Origin: an uncultured Actinomycetes bacterium
Lineage (GTDB): Bacteria > Actinomycetota > Acidimicrobiia > Acidimicrobiales > RAAP-2
Assembly (NCBI GenBank): GCA_903828785.1
Contig: CAIKNP010000005.1
Span: 1-64,000 of the forward strand
Direction of reading: 5' to 3'
Length of the DNA: 64,000 nucleotides
Positions 55,449-64,000 of the stretch are shown here, piece by piece. Position numbers and translations under genes: made by a program. Numbering within the stretch: position 1 is the first letter of the stretch; each line of letters begins with the position of its first letter. Below the pieces are notes generated by a model. The model was not told the DNA's origin, searched no databases, and saw only the letters and a list, made by a program, of their open reading frames with translations.

Positions 55449-56265
55449 CGCCTCCCCGGTCGCGACCCTCGTGGCCTTGGGCCTCGTGGGTCGCGAGGCC
55501 CGTTGGTTGGTCGAGGAATTTCTGCCCGGGGGCGACCCCGCCGAAATGCCGGCCCTTCTCCACGCCGCGCAGCGCCGCCTCGATGGTGAACCCCTGCAGT
55601 ACATCATCGGACACTGGCCCTTTCGTTCTCTCGATCTCGACGTCGATCCTCGAGTGTTGATTCCCCGTCCCGAAACCGAAGAGTTGGTTAGCGTGGCCCT
55701 GCGTGAATTGGCCCAGGTCAGTGACGCCCCGCTTATCCTCGACCTCGGTTGCGGCTCGGGGGCTATAGGACTGTCCCTGCTTTCGGAGTTGCGTGAACGT
55801 GGCGTACTCGCCACACTGGTGGCGCTCGACGAGTCCCTCGACGCCCTGGCGGTGGCGAGGCGCAACGCCATCAAGCACCAACTGCTCAGCGTCTCCTTCG
55901 TCCACTCGAGTTGGTTCGCGGCCCTCGACACTTCCTTACGCGGCCACCTTGATCTCATTGCCACCAACCCTCCCTACGTCGGCGCGGGGGAGTTCGAAAC
56001 TCTCGACGACGTCTTGCGGTACGAACCGCTGGGTGCGATGGTCGCTCCCGACCACGCCGGCTACGCGGGCTTCGACGACATTGCGACCATCCTTGATGAA
56101 GGACTGACGTGGTTAAAGCCCGGCGGAGTCCTCGTCATGGAGCACGGCGAGGACCAGCGAACAGCTATCGTGGACCGCGCTGTGGCGGCCGGGTGGAGCG
56201 ACGTCGTGGACCACGATGATCTCAATGGTCGCCCCCGAGTCTTCGTGGGGAGGCGACCGTGGTGA
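55435..56265 (+). CDS. prmC: Release-factor glutamine methyltransferase
   Basis: PrmC (HemK) methylates the GGQ glutamine of RF1 and RF2 with SAM. The 276-residue protein has the N-terminal helical domain (to about 70) and the SAM site LILDLGCGSGAIGLSLLSEL. The NPPY motif in LIATNPPYVGAGEFETLDD contacts the glutamine. The start GTG 55435 lies within prfA; a longer frame from 55357 is less likely. It ends overlapping tsaC. Confidence 0.93.
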   Translation: MAETNASPVATLVALGLVGREARWLVEEFLPGGDPAEMPALLHAAQRRLDGEPLQYIIGHWPFRSLDLDVDPRVLIPRPETEELVSVALRELAQVSDAPLILDLGCGSGAIGLSLLSELRERGVLATLVALDESLDALAVARRNAIKHQLLSVSFVHSSWFAALDTSLRGHLDLIATNPPYVGAGEFETLDDVLRYEPLGAMVAPDHAGYAGFDDIATILDEGLTWLKPGGVLVMEHGEDQRTAIVDRAVAAGWSDVVDHDDLNGRPRVFVGRRPW

Positions 56266-56867
56266 GTCGTCTCGAGCAGCACGAAGTGGTCAGCGCGCTA
56301 CTCAGCGGTGGTGTGGTCGCCCTGCCCACCGACACCGTCTACGGACTCGCTGCTCGCTTTGATGACGCCGCGGCCATCGCCGACATCTTCGCGCTCAAAC
56401 AGCGTCCCCGTGACGTCGCCCTGCCGGTCATGGTGAGTGGCCCCGAGCAATTGAAGGATCTCGGGGTGGCGTGGTCGGAGCCGGCCCAGATGCTCGCCGA
56501 GCATTTTTGGCCCGGACCCCTGACCATTGTGGTCCCCGTTTCCGAGGACTTGGCCGCGCGCGCGGGTGCGAGTGGCACGTTGGGGTTTCGCGTTCCGGCG
56601 CAAGCCGCCGTGGTCGACGTACTGTCCGCCGTGGGCCCCCTCGCCGTGACCAGCGCCAACCGCCATGGAGCGACGCCCTGCGCCACGGCCGACGACGTAC
56701 TTACTGTTTTTGCGGGCAGCACCCTCAGCGGCGTTCTTGACGGTGGCCGATGTGGCGGTGAGGTTTCAAGCGTCGTGTTGCTCGACCAGGGCTGGCGCGT
56801 GCTTCGTGCGGGGGCGATTTCGGCCGAAGTTCTCACGGCGCTTCTCGGTCCTCCGGTCGCCGAGTAA
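56262..56867 (+). CDS. tsaC: Threonylcarbamoyl-AMP synthase (TsaC/Sua5 family)
   Basis: It makes threonylcarbamoyl-AMP for the t6A tRNA modification. The 201-residue YrdC-type protein has GGVVALPTDTVYGLAARFDD, ALKQRPRDVALPVMV, FWPGPLTIVVPVS, LGFRVPAQ and PLAVTSANRHGATPC. There is no C-terminal Sua5 domain. GTG 56262 overlaps the prmC stop (GTGA), continuing the rho-rpmE-prfA-prmC-tsaC run. Confidence 0.92.
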   Translation: MSRLEQHEVVSALLSGGVVALPTDTVYGLAARFDDAAAIADIFALKQRPRDVALPVMVSGPEQLKDLGVAWSEPAQMLAEHFWPGPLTIVVPVSEDLAARAGASGTLGFRVPAQAAVVDVLSAVGPLAVTSANRHGATPCATADDVLTVFAGSTLSGVLDGGRCGGEVSSVVLLDQGWRVLRAGAISAEVLTALLGPPVAE

Positions 56868-56883
56868 TTCGGCACCCGCCTAC

Positions 56884-56895
56884 TAGGCTAACGAT
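56884..56895 (+). promoter_or_regulatory. Candidate leaderless promoter of rpiB
   Basis: TAGGCT (56884-56889) is followed by six bases and ATG 56896, with no ribosome site. It lies in the 28-bp gap after tsaC, so rpiB may have its own promoter. Confidence 0.5.
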
Positions 56896-57354
56896 ATGAA
56901 AATCGCTCTTGGTTCGGACCACGCCGGATTCGAATTGAAGGCCGCCCTCCTTCCCGTCCTCGCCGAACGGGGCTACGAGGTACTGGATCTGGGAGCCGCT
57001 GACGGCACGACGTCGGTGGACTACCCCGACTTCGGCGCGGCGGTTGGGCGAGCCGTGGTGGAGGGTCGCGCCGACGCTGGTATCGCCATTTGTGGCAGTG
57101 GCGTTGGCATCTCCATCGCCGCGAACAAGGTGCCCGGCGTGCGTGCGGCACTGGTGCACGACGTGACCTCGGCGCGTTTGGCACGCGAGCACAACCACGC
57201 CAACGTTCTTTGCCTCGGCGCCCGAGTGATCGGGTCGGTCGTGGCGATGGATGCGGTTGCCGCCTGGCTCGACGCGAGCGAGGGCGAAGGCCGCCACCTT
57301 TCGCGCATTGACAAAATCTCGGCACTCGAACAGCCCAACCTAAAGAAAGAGTAA
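56896..57354 (+). CDS. rpiB: Ribose-5-phosphate isomerase B
   Basis: RpiB interconverts ribose 5-phosphate and ribulose 5-phosphate. The 152-residue protein opens [20 protein letters not shown], with the active-site cysteine in [20 protein letters not shown] and [20 protein letters not shown]. It precedes glyA by four bases. This position, between tsaC and glyA in the rho-atp block, is an addition relative to the mycobacterial order. Confidence 0.93.
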   Translation: MKIALGSDHAGFELKAALLPVLAERGYEVLDLGAADGTTSVDYPDFGAAVGRAVVEGRADAGIAICGSGVGISIAANKVPGVRAALVHDVTSARLAREHNHANVLCLGARVIGSVVAMDAVAAWLDASEGEGRHLSRIDKISALEQPNLKKE

Positions 57355-57358
57355 CGGT

Positions 57359-58648
57359 ATGTCCGCTTCCCCCTTTGACGATTTCATTCGCGACGATGCC
57401 GAGGTGGTTGAACTCCTCGGTCGCGAGTGGGCCCGCCAGACCAGCACCTTGCAACTCATTGCCTCGGAGAACTTCGCCTCGCCCGCGGTGATGGCCGCGA
57501 CCGGCTCGATTCTGACCAACAAGTACGCCGAGGGTTACCCTGGCCGTCGCTACTACGGCGGTAACCAGGTCGTCGACGAGATTGAAGACCTGGCCCGCCG
57601 TCGCCTCACCGCCCTCTTTGGCGCGGACCACGCCAACGTGCAGCCCCACTCCGGAGCCAACGCCAACGTGGCCGTCTACCAGGCGCTGCTGAATCCCGGC
57701 GACACGGTGCTCGCGATGCGATTGGACCAGGGCGGGCACCTAACGCACGGTTCGCCGGCCTCGATTACATCGAAGTTTTGGAATTTCGTCTCCTACGGGG
57801 TGACTCCTCGTAACGATGATCCGGCCAGTCCCGGGGAGCACATTGACTTCGAAAACGTCCGGGCACTCGCACTCGAACACCGTCCGACCTTGATTGTCGC
57901 GGGCGCCACCGCCTACTCACGCTTTATTGATCCGGCCGCCTTTCGCGAAATTGCCGACGAGGTTGGTGCCTTGCTGATGTTCGACTCCGCCCACGTGGCC
58001 GGACTCATTGCGGGCGGATCGCACCCCAACCCCGTTCCCTACGCCGACGTCGTGACCTTCACCACCCACAAGACCTTGCGTGGCCCCCGCGGTGGGGCCA
58101 TCCTTTGTCGCGAAGAGCACGCCAAGAAAGTTGACTCGGCCGTTTTCCCTGGCCAGCAGGGTGGACCTCTCGAGCACGTCGTCGCCGCGAAAGCGGTGGC
58201 TTTTAAGGAGGCCGCGCAGCCGGCCTTCGCCCGATACACCGCCCAGATTGTGGCTAACGCGCGAGCCTTCGCTACCGCCCTGGCGAACGAGGGTTTCCGT
58301 CCCGTTTCCGGCGGCACCGACAACCACATGGTGATTGCGGACTTGCGCGATTTTGACGCTGAGCTCACCGGCAAGGTGGCCCAGGAGGTCCTGGACCGGG
58401 CGGGCATCACGACCAACCGCAATCAGATCCCCGACGACCCTCGCAGCCCATTCATTACGTCGGGACTGCGCGTCGGCACGGCGGCCGAGACCACGGCCGG
58501 CATGGGCGAAGGTGAATTCGCTCAAATCGCCGCGTTGATGGCTCGCGTCTTGCGACACCGTGACGACGAAAACGTGATTGAGGACGTTCGGGCTCAGGTC
58601 GCCACCCTGTGCGCTGGCTTCAACCCCTACGCGCGCTTTACGAGCTAG
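57359..58648 (+). CDS. glyA: Serine hydroxymethyltransferase
   Basis: GlyA splits serine to glycine and methylene-THF. The 429-residue PLP enzyme shows [36 protein letters not shown], the PLP lysine in [19 protein letters not shown], and [11 protein letters not shown] 57359 has AAAGAG upstream. It is followed three bases later by the WecA-like gene, so they are likely cotranscribed. Confidence 0.96.
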   Translation: MSASPFDDFIRDDAEVVELLGREWARQTSTLQLIASENFASPAVMAATGSILTNKYAEGYPGRRYYGGNQVVDEIEDLARRRLTALFGADHANVQPHSGANANVAVYQALLNPGDTVLAMRLDQGGHLTHGSPASITSKFWNFVSYGVTPRNDDPASPGEHIDFENVRALALEHRPTLIVAGATAYSRFIDPAAFREIADEVGALLMFDSAHVAGLIAGGSHPNPVPYADVVTFTTHKTLRGPRGGAILCREEHAKKVDSAVFPGQQGGPLEHVVAAKAVAFKEAAQPAFARYTAQIVANARAFATALANEGFRPVSGGTDNHMVIADLRDFDAELTGKVAQEVLDRAGITTNRNQIPDDPRSPFITSGLRVGTAAETTAGMGEGEFAQIAALMARVLRHRDDENVIEDVRAQVATLCAGFNPYARFTS

Positions 58649-58651
58649 CTC

Positions 58652-59791
58652 GTGCCCACCCTTGGCGTCTACGGACTCATCGCCCTGGTGGCCTTGGCCG
58701 TAACGATGCTGTCGACGCCCGCGGCGCGCTCCTTGTCACTGAAGATTGGCTATTGCGCGGAACCCGACGAGCGCAAGGTGCACCAAATTGTCACCCCCTA
58801 CGGCGGGGGAGGCGCGATGTTTCTCGGACTCTGCGTAGCCCTCATCGCCGCCTTCGCCATTCCCGCCACGCGCTTGTTAATGACCTCGTCGCACGAAATG
58901 CTCGGGGTGCTGCTGGCCTGCGGCGTGATCTTTGTCGTCGGGGTTCTCGACGACTTTCGAGACATGTCGGCGCCGGCCAAGGTGGCCGGCCAAGTCTTAG
59001 CCGCGACGGTGCTCTACTTCGCCGGTTGCACGATGTATCAATTGAAGTTGCCCTTCGCCGGCTTTATCGTGCTGGGTCCGTCGGTACTGCCCATCATCAC
59101 CACTATCTGGGTCCTGGCGCTATCGAACGCGGTGAATCTCATTGACGGGCTGGACGGTCTGGCGGGTGGGATCGTCGCGATTGCCTCGGGGACCTTGTGC
59201 GTCTACGGTCTGCGGCTCGAACAACTGGGTTTCTTGCCCAACAACGATCCCGGTCCACTCATTGCCGCCGTGACCTGCGGTATCAGTCTGGGCTTTTTGA
59301 AGGACAACTTTCATCCCGCCAAGCTCTTTATGGGCGACGCGGGGGCTTTAATGCTCGGCCTCTTGATGAGCGCCTCGACCATGGTCATCGGTGGTCGCAC
59401 CGCACCCGCGGGGGGCGTGACGTTCTTTTTCTTCGCGCCACTGCTCATCCCGGTCTTCATCCTCGGGGTGCCGCTCACTGACACTATCTTCGCCTTCGTG
59501 CGACGCACTCTCTCGGGTCAGGGTTTTCACACCCCCGACAAGAACCACATCCACCACCGATTAATGCGACTGGGTCACGGTCATCGCCGAACCGTGTTGA
59601 TTTTGTGGATGTGGACCGCCCTGCTGTGCGGTTTTGTGCTCTTTCCCCTCTACGAGCCCCGCACCAACGTCTTCTTGCCCGCCGCCCTGGGGGCCTTGGT
59701 TATTGGCCTCTTTACCTGGTTCAGCCCGATTTTGACGAGCCGCCGGCGCTTGGCCAAGGAAGCCTACGAGGCAGAAACGGCGCGCCGATGA
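58652..59791 (+). CDS. WecA/MraY-family undecaprenyl-phosphate sugar-1-phosphate transferase
   Basis: This membrane enzyme transfers a sugar-1-phosphate to a polyprenyl phosphate, starting a wall glycan (decaprenyl-P GlcNAc in mycobacterial Rfe/WecA). The 379-residue protein has about eleven helices, FVVGVLDDFRDM, NAVNLIDGLDGLAGGI (catalytic acids), LFMGDAGALMLG and the HIHHRL cytoplasmic motif. The absence of MraY-specific peptide motifs favours WecA. GTG 58652 is the start. It overlaps the AtpZ-like gene (ATGA). Confidence 0.9.
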   Translation: MPTLGVYGLIALVALAVTMLSTPAARSLSLKIGYCAEPDERKVHQIVTPYGGGGAMFLGLCVALIAAFAIPATRLLMTSSHEMLGVLLACGVIFVVGVLDDFRDMSAPAKVAGQVLAATVLYFAGCTMYQLKLPFAGFIVLGPSVLPIITTIWVLALSNAVNLIDGLDGLAGGIVAIASGTLCVYGLRLEQLGFLPNNDPGPLIAAVTCGISLGFLKDNFHPAKLFMGDAGALMLGLLMSASTMVIGGRTAPAGGVTFFFFAPLLIPVFILGVPLTDTIFAFVRRTLSGQGFHTPDKNHIHHRLMRLGHGHRRTVLILWMWTALLCGFVLFPLYEPRTNVFLPAALGALVIGLFTWFSPILTSRRRLAKEAYEAETARR

Positions 59792-60027
59792 CCAGCCCAG
59801 AGGATTCCCAGGACCCGGAAGAGGCCAGCGCGAACGAGATGCCGGGCTGGGCGGCCTTCGCGGTCATGGGTAGCACCATTGCCCTCTGCGAGGCGTCGGG
59901 GGTGGCGGCTGGGCTCTGGGTCGACCATCGTTGGTCGACCGCACCCGCGGGTCTGCTGGTCGGGATAGTGTTAGGGGCGGTAGTTGCCGTGGTCAGCGTT
60001 GTCCAGCAGGTCCGGCGATACCTCTAA
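59788..60027 (+). CDS. AtpZ/AtpI-like small membrane protein
   Basis: The 79-residue protein has an acidic N-terminus and two helices: AAFAVMGSTIALCEASGVAA (followed by GLWVDHRW) and GLLVGIVLGAVVAVVSVVQQ. This two-helix pattern with a charged loop fits the putative F0F1-ATPase subunit Ca2+/Mg2+ (AtpZ) group. The ATG 59788 overlaps the WecA-like stop. Its place before atpI supports a role in assembling the c-ring or handling Mg2+. The function is inferred from position. Confidence 0.72.
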   Translation: MTSPEDSQDPEEASANEMPGWAAFAVMGSTIALCEASGVAAGLWVDHRWSTAPAGLLVGIVLGAVVAVVSVVQQVRRYL

Positions 60028-60040
60028 CCCCCTCCTTACC

Positions 60041-60442
60041 GTGCTCGAAGACCTCCCCACTACCACCCTGCCACGCTTGATGCGGCGCACTATCTGGATG
60101 GCCCTTATCGCGGGCACCGTGGGTTTCTTTGTCGCCATCACCTTTGATCCACTGGCTGGATTGGGCGAAGCACTAGGCATCGCCTTGGCAATTTTGAACC
60201 TGCGCTTTCTCGACAAGCAGGTGGCCAACGTCGAAGTGAAGGGCGAACAGACCAGTAAAGCCATTCGTCGCCAGCTCGGCGGAAAGACCCTGCGGCGCCT
60301 CGTTTTAGCCACCGCCGTGGTAATTGGCTCACTATTCATCAGTACCCCTCTGGGAATAGGTATTGTGTCAGGGCTTGTGATTTACCAAATGGTGTTTGTT
60401 GCGAACCTTTTTAAAATTGTTGTTGGTCAAGGGAGACCGTAG
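60041..60442 (+). CDS. atpI: ATP synthase accessory subunit I
   Basis: The 133-residue protein has four hydrophobic segments and the AtpI pattern (MALIAGTVGFFVAITFDPLA, LGEALGIALAILNLRFLD, LGIGIVSGLVIYQMVFVANL). AtpI helps assemble the c-ring. GTG 60041 is preferred to the upstream frame start, which is inside the previous gene. It overlaps the atpB start by one base (TAGTG). Confidence 0.8.
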   Translation: MLEDLPTTTLPRLMRRTIWMALIAGTVGFFVAITFDPLAGLGEALGIALAILNLRFLDKQVANVEVKGEQTSKAIRRQLGGKTLRRLVLATAVVIGSLFISTPLGIGIVSGLVIYQMVFVANLFKIVVGQGRP

Positions 60443-61197
60443 TGAAGATGCTGTACGCCGCGAAGACGATTGAGGTTGGGGTCCACCCTCACCTCGCACT
60501 CTTCGGTCTTACGTTCGACTACGACATTTTGATGTCGACCGCTCTGGCCTTCATCATCTTCATGTTCCTTGCGCTGCGCATGACCTCGAAGGTCACCGAC
60601 GGCGTACCCAGCAAGATTCAGGTCTTTTGGGAAATGATCGTCGGCATGGTGACGGACCTCGCCGAGTCGGCGATGGGCAAGCGCGGACGCAAGTTCGTGC
60701 CGCTGGGGGTCACCCTCTTCCTCTTCATCTTGATTAGCAACTGGATTGGTTTTATCCCCTCGGCCATGCACCCCGGTGCCTCGGGTGAAATTCTTCCCTC
60801 ACCAACGAGTGACATCAACCTGCCACTCGCGATGGCTTCGCTGGTAATCGTCTGGGTGCACATCGAGTCCGTTCGCGCGCGCAAGGTCAAGGGCTACCTC
60901 AAGCACTACGGCCAGCCCTTCGCCGCTCTGGTGCCAATCAACATCATCGAAGAAATCACCAAGCCCGTGACGATGACCTTCCGTCTCTTCGGTAACTTGT
61001 TCTCCGGTGGCCTCATGATTGCCGTGATGACCACCCTCTTGCCCATTTACGCCATTCCCTTTGGCGAAATGCTCTGGAAGCCCTTCGACCTCGGTATCGG
61101 GGCCATCCAGGCGTACATCTTTATGTTGCTCGCAGTCTTGTACTTCGGCATGGCGACGAGCCACGACGAAGAACACGAAACCCAAACCACTCATTAA
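60442..61197 (+). CDS. atpB: ATP synthase F0 subunit a
   Basis: Subunit a forms the proton half-channels beside the c-ring. The 251-residue protein has about six helices, with the essential Arg in EITKPVTMTFRLFGNLFSGG and a final helix GIGAIQAYIFMLLAVLYFGM. GTG 60442 is the start. The rest of the synthase follows in the usual order. Confidence 0.95.
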   Translation: MKMLYAAKTIEVGVHPHLALFGLTFDYDILMSTALAFIIFMFLALRMTSKVTDGVPSKIQVFWEMIVGMVTDLAESAMGKRGRKFVPLGVTLFLFILISNWIGFIPSAMHPGASGEILPSPTSDINLPLAMASLVIVWVHIESVRARKVKGYLKHYGQPFAALVPINIIEEITKPVTMTFRLFGNLFSGGLMIAVMTTLLPIYAIPFGEMLWKPFDLGIGAIQAYIFMLLAVLYFGMATSHDEEHETQTTH

Positions 61198-61221
61198 CCA
61201 AACCCAGGAGGAAAGAAAAAA

Positions 61222-61488
61222 ATGGCAAATCCAAACGACATTGCTGGTGCAGTACGCAGCGCTGGCGCCCTGATCGGTGGCGGTCTCGCCCTCGGTGGTG
61301 GCGCTATCGGTGCCGCCATTGGTGACGGTCTGGCCGGTAGCCAGACGATTGCCGCCATCGCGCGTCAGCCGGAGATTGAGAACAAGGCTCGTACCTACTT
61401 CTTCTTGACCGTTGGTCTCGTCGAAGCTATGTACTTCATCAACCTCGTGTTCTTGGTCGTCTTCGTCTACGTCTTCAAGGCGCAATAG
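61222..61488 (+). CDS. atpE: ATP synthase F0 subunit c
   Basis: The 88-residue proteolipid has two helices joined by the loop [11 protein letters not shown]. Helix one is glycine-rich ([20 protein letters not shown]) and helix two carries the proton-binding Glu in [14 protein letters not shown]. The Na+-type Gln/Ser ligands are not evident, so proton coupling is expected. A strong AGGAGG precedes ATG 61222. Confidence 0.96.
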   Translation: MANPNDIAGAVRSAGALIGGGLALGGGAIGAAIGDGLAGSQTIAAIARQPEIENKARTYFFLTVGLVEAMYFINLVFLVVFVYVFKAQ

Positions 61489-61554
61489 TCCCGACGGTGT
61501 GAGGTCGCGAGACCCCACGCCGTGGCACACCACTAACAAAGAAGGTCACACGAC

Positions 61555-62067
61555 ATGATTGCTTCAATCTTCCTCCTCCCGAACGCGACGTACTTCGTCG
61601 AGTTGCTGGTGGTGGTCGTCATATTGGTCATTATGACCAAGTACGTCCTCCCCATGCTCAACACGGCCATTGAGGCGCGCCAGGAAAAGATTCGCACGTC
61701 CCTCGAGGCGGCCGACCAGGCCGCGGCCGCTGCCGCGGCGGCGGGCGACGAGCGCACTCGCGTCCTCGCCGAGGCTCGCGAGCACGCTCGTGAGATCGTG
61801 GCGTCGGCGCAGTCCCTGGCTGATCAGGTCAAGGCGGAGTCGGCGGGTCGCGGACAGGTCGAGTACGACCGTATTGTTGCCAACGCGCAGGGCGAAGTCG
61901 CCACCGCGCGCCAGCGCGCCATTGACGAAGCGGCTGGGAAGATTGACGAAATTGTCTTCGACTTGGTGAGCAAAATCGTGGGTCGCGAAGTTGACCAAGC
62001 CGCGCACCAGGACCTCGTTCGCGAGGCCGTGGCCGCCTTGCAGGTTGAAGCGGCACGGGAGAACTAG
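61555..62067 (+). CDS. atpF: ATP synthase F0 subunit b
   Basis: The peripheral-stalk subunit has 170 residues: one N-terminal membrane helix (YFVELLVVVVILVIMTKYVL) and a long Ala/Glu-rich coiled coil (AADQAAAAAAAAGDERTRVL…). ATG 61555 has a weak AAGAAGG site about ten bases upstream. It is a separate gene, not fused to delta as in the second mycobacterial b subunit. atpH starts five bases later. Confidence 0.93.
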   Translation: MIASIFLLPNATYFVELLVVVVILVIMTKYVLPMLNTAIEARQEKIRTSLEAADQAAAAAAAAGDERTRVLAEAREHAREIVASAQSLADQVKAESAGRGQVEYDRIVANAQGEVATARQRAIDEAAGKIDEIVFDLVSKIVGREVDQAAHQDLVREAVAALQVEAAREN

Positions 62068-62072
62068 TCCGC

Positions 62073-62978
62073 ATGCAGCCCAAACTCGAAGGATTCGCCG
62101 CCGCCCTCTTTGAGGAGATGAGCGCTAGTGCCCTCGCCACTTTGGCGAGTGAGCTGGTCGCCTTCGAACGCGCCATCCTCACGGAGAGTGCCCTGCGTGG
62201 CGTCCTGTCGGACACCTCGCTCAACGCCGCCCTGCGAGGCAGCGTCGTGCGCACCCTGCTCGAGAACAAGGTGGGCGCTGACACCCTCCGTTTAGCCGTT
62301 TACACCGCTGCCCACGTCCCGGCGCAGGAAGTGCCGCACGCCTTTAGCGAGCTCGTGAGCATGGTGACGGTACGCATTGATTTTGGAATGAATGACATGG
62401 CCTTACTGGGCCTGCGCGCCGCGCGACTGCGCATTGCGGGGGTCGCCGACGCCATTCTCGAAGGCATCGCGGTGGCCGACTTCGCCCAGATCGAAGAGGA
62501 TCTTTTCCGCTGGGCTCGGGTAATTGAGCAGAACCCCGATCTGCGTCGCACCCTGGTTGACCGCGACGCCGCCCTCGCTTCGCGCATTGGTCTGGTGGAT
62601 AGCCTGCTCGGTGGAAAAGTCACGGCCGTGGCTCAGCGCCTCGCGCGTTTTGTCGTGAGCGCAGGTCGCGCCCGCGACGTCGTGGGTAGCCTCGACTACC
62701 TGGTCGACTACGTAGCGCGCGCCCGCGATTGGCGCGTTGCGCGCGTACACACCGCCCGCGACCTTGACGCCGCCAGTGAAGCACAACTCGCCGCGGCGCT
62801 CGCCACGCTGACCGGCAAAAATGTCGAACTGCAAGTTGCCAGCGACGCGACGCTCCTGGGTGGCGTCGTCGTTGAAGTGGGCGACCTGCGACTCGATGCA
62901 TCAACGAAGGGCCGCCTCGGGGCCCTCCACGACGCTCTCATGAGCGGCCGTGCCCTCGAATCCGTATTGAACGACTAA
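62073..62978 (+). CDS. atpH: ATP synthase F1 subunit delta with duplicated N-terminal domain (301 aa)
   Basis: Delta (OSCP) ties the catalytic head to the stalk and is normally about 180 residues. Here residues 1 to about 112 and about 115 to 215 look like two copies of the helical N-terminal domain. Each has L-x-x-L-x-D, R…V..LL..KV, RLA and a final S..LV..V..R pattern. One C-terminal domain follows (about 215-301, GKNVELQVASDATLLGGVVV then EVGDLRLDASTKGRL). A similar duplication is known in the mycobacterial b-delta fusion (from memory). ATG 62073 follows atpF closely. Confidence 0.88.
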   Translation: MQPKLEGFAAALFEEMSASALATLASELVAFERAILTESALRGVLSDTSLNAALRGSVVRTLLENKVGADTLRLAVYTAAHVPAQEVPHAFSELVSMVTVRIDFGMNDMALLGLRAARLRIAGVADAILEGIAVADFAQIEEDLFRWARVIEQNPDLRRTLVDRDAALASRIGLVDSLLGGKVTAVAQRLARFVVSAGRARDVVGSLDYLVDYVARARDWRVARVHTARDLDAASEAQLAAALATLTGKNVELQVASDATLLGGVVVEVGDLRLDASTKGRLGALHDALMSGRALESVLND

Positions 62979-62993
62979 GAAAAGGAAACTGTG

Positions 62994-64000
62994 ATGACTG
63001 AGCTCACCATTAGTGCCAATGAGATTACTGACGCGCTGCGAAAGAACGTCACTGACTTCACCCCCGTCGTCGGGGCCGAACAAGTAGGCCGCGTCGTCGA
63101 GGTCGGTGACGGTATTGCCCGAGTGTCGGGCCTGCCGTCGGCCAAGGTCAACGAACTCCTCGAGTTCGAAGACGGCACCGTCGGATTAGCGATGAACCTC
63201 GACGAGGAGACCATCGGAGCCGTGGTGCTTGGTTCGGTGGACCACATCGAAGAAGAGCAGGTCGTTCGTTCGACCGGCCGAATTCTCTCCATGCCCGTTG
63301 GCGACGCGCTGCTCGGCCGCGTGGTGAACGCCCTGGGTACGCCCATTGACGGGAAGGGACCTCTGGTGGGCGCTAAGGAGCGACGCATGGAAGTGCAGGC
63401 GCCCGGCATTATGGGTCGTCAGCCCGTGGGTGAGCCTATGCAGACCGGCATCAAGGCCATTGACGCCATGACCCCGATCGGTCGAGGCCAGCGCGAACTC
63501 ATCATTGGCGACCGCAAGACCGGTAAGACCACGGTGGCCATTGACACGATTCTGAACCAGAAGGGTCAAAACGTGAAGTGCATTTACGTGGCCGTTGGCC
63601 AGAAGAACTCGTCGGTTGCGCAGACCGTTAAGACCCTCGAGGACCACGGGGCTCTGGAGTACACCGTGGTGGTCGTGGCGTCCGCTGGCGACCCCGCCCC
63701 CTTTAAATTCCTCGCCCCCTACGCCGGTTGCGCGATTGGTCAGGAGTGGATGGAGAACGGTCAGCACGCCCTCGTCGTCTACGACGACCTGTCGAAGCAG
63801 GCTGAGGCCTACCGCCAGATTTCGCTGCTGCTGCGCCGCCCACCGGGCCGCGAAGCCTACCCTGGCGACGTCTTCTACTTGCACTCGCGTCTCTTGGAGC
63901 GCGCCGCGAAATTGAGCGACGAATTGGGTGGTGGTTCACTCACCGCCCTGCCCATTATCGAGACCAAGGCCGGTGACATCACCGCCTACATCCCGACCAA
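62994..64000 (+). CDS. atpA: ATP synthase F1 subunit alpha (truncated by the window end)
   Basis: The first 335 residues or so of subunit alpha are visible, starting [20 protein letters not shown]. The beta-barrel domain holds [15 protein letters not shown]. The nucleotide domain has [20 protein letters not shown], the P-loop [15 protein letters not shown] and [18 protein letters not shown] 62994 follows AAAAGGAAA. Coding runs to the last base; the rest lies beyond the window, with gamma, beta and epsilon expected next. Confidence 0.96.
   Translation, partial: MTELTISANEITDALRKNVTDFTPVVGAEQVGRVVEVGDGIARVSGLPSAKVNELLEFEDGTVGLAMNLDEETIGAVVLGSVDHIEEEQVVRSTGRILSMPVGDALLGRVVNALGTPIDGKGPLVGAKERRMEVQAPGIMGRQPVGEPMQTGIKAIDAMTPIGRGQRELIIGDRKTGKTTVAIDTILNQKGQNVKCIYVAVGQKNSSVAQTVKTLEDHGALEYTVVVVASAGDPAPFKFLAPYAGCAIGQEWMENGQHALVVYDDLSKQAEAYRQISLLLRRPPGREAYPGDVFYLHSRLLERAAKLSDELGGGSLTALPIIETKAGDITAYIPT

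Noticed and set aside
58609-59145. 178-residue Arg-rich ORF overlapping glyA end and wecA
   Set aside because: Typical GC-rich shadow frame with no domain; both real genes are secure.

Overview
The window is GC-rich, densely coded DNA that looks like an actinobacterial chromosome. The evidence is a WhiB1-type regulator convergent with a PdtaS-type kinase, DUF3107, the phosphatase/DUF3090/SCO1664 trio, a DipZ-type protein, an FrhB-family (F420-type) flavoprotein, and the gene order argS … lysA-hom-thrC-rho-rpmE-prfA-prmC-tsaC-wecA-atpI-atpB-E-F-H-A, which mirrors mycobacteria. Acidimicrobiia is a plausible class, but this is inference from gene content and not phylogeny.

Layout. 0-0.8 kb: end of an IS3-family element that cuts an HNH nuclease gene, then a second decayed IS3 end. 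0.9-5.2 kb: mrp, a polytopic membrane protein, dgt, DUF3107. 5.2-12.4 kb: a complete histidine pathway (hisJ, hisA, then a yerC-like regulator with hisG-hisD-hisCB-hisH-hisF-hisIE). It contains a HisC-HisB fusion, an unusually short HisD and a hisF reading frame broken at a G run. 12.5-14.6 kb: a decayed gene, a strong terminator and dipZ. 14.9-17.6 kb: a diaminobutyrate aminotransferase/decarboxylase pair that should make 1,3-diaminopropane. 17.7-20.1 kb: a loose, partly decayed accessory stretch. 20.1-33.5 kb: pdtaS/whiB1, etfBA, the phosphatase/DUF3090/SCO1664 operon, FrhB-like protein, Fpg/Nei glycosylase, DedA, Bcp, DEAD-box helicase, PIG-L deacetylase, aconitase. 33.6-38.4 kb: argS, a tiny zinc-ribbon gene, a cobalamin riboswitch and btuFCD. 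38.5-48.3 kb: pyk, a DUF885 peptidase, transport and membrane proteins, a phosphodiester-glycosidase-like protein, an APC permease and tRNA-Arg(CCG). 48.5-64 kb: lysA-hom-thrC, rho-rpmE-prfA-prmC-tsaC, rpiB, glyA, a WecA/MraY-type transferase and the ATP synthase operon, cut off inside atpA.

Two genome-wide habits stand out. Many first genes lack a Shine-Dalgarno sequence and instead have a TANNNT hexamer exactly six bases before the start codon, the arrangement expected for leaderless mRNAs. Convergent genes often share or abut their stop codons. I did not find a convincing wholly new multi-gene system. The best leads are the remodelled histidine locus with its divergent regulator region, the leaderless-promoter pattern, the duplicated N-terminal domain in ATP synthase delta, the missing thrB, the small zinc-ribbon gene abutting the riboswitch, and the 1,3-diaminopropane operon.
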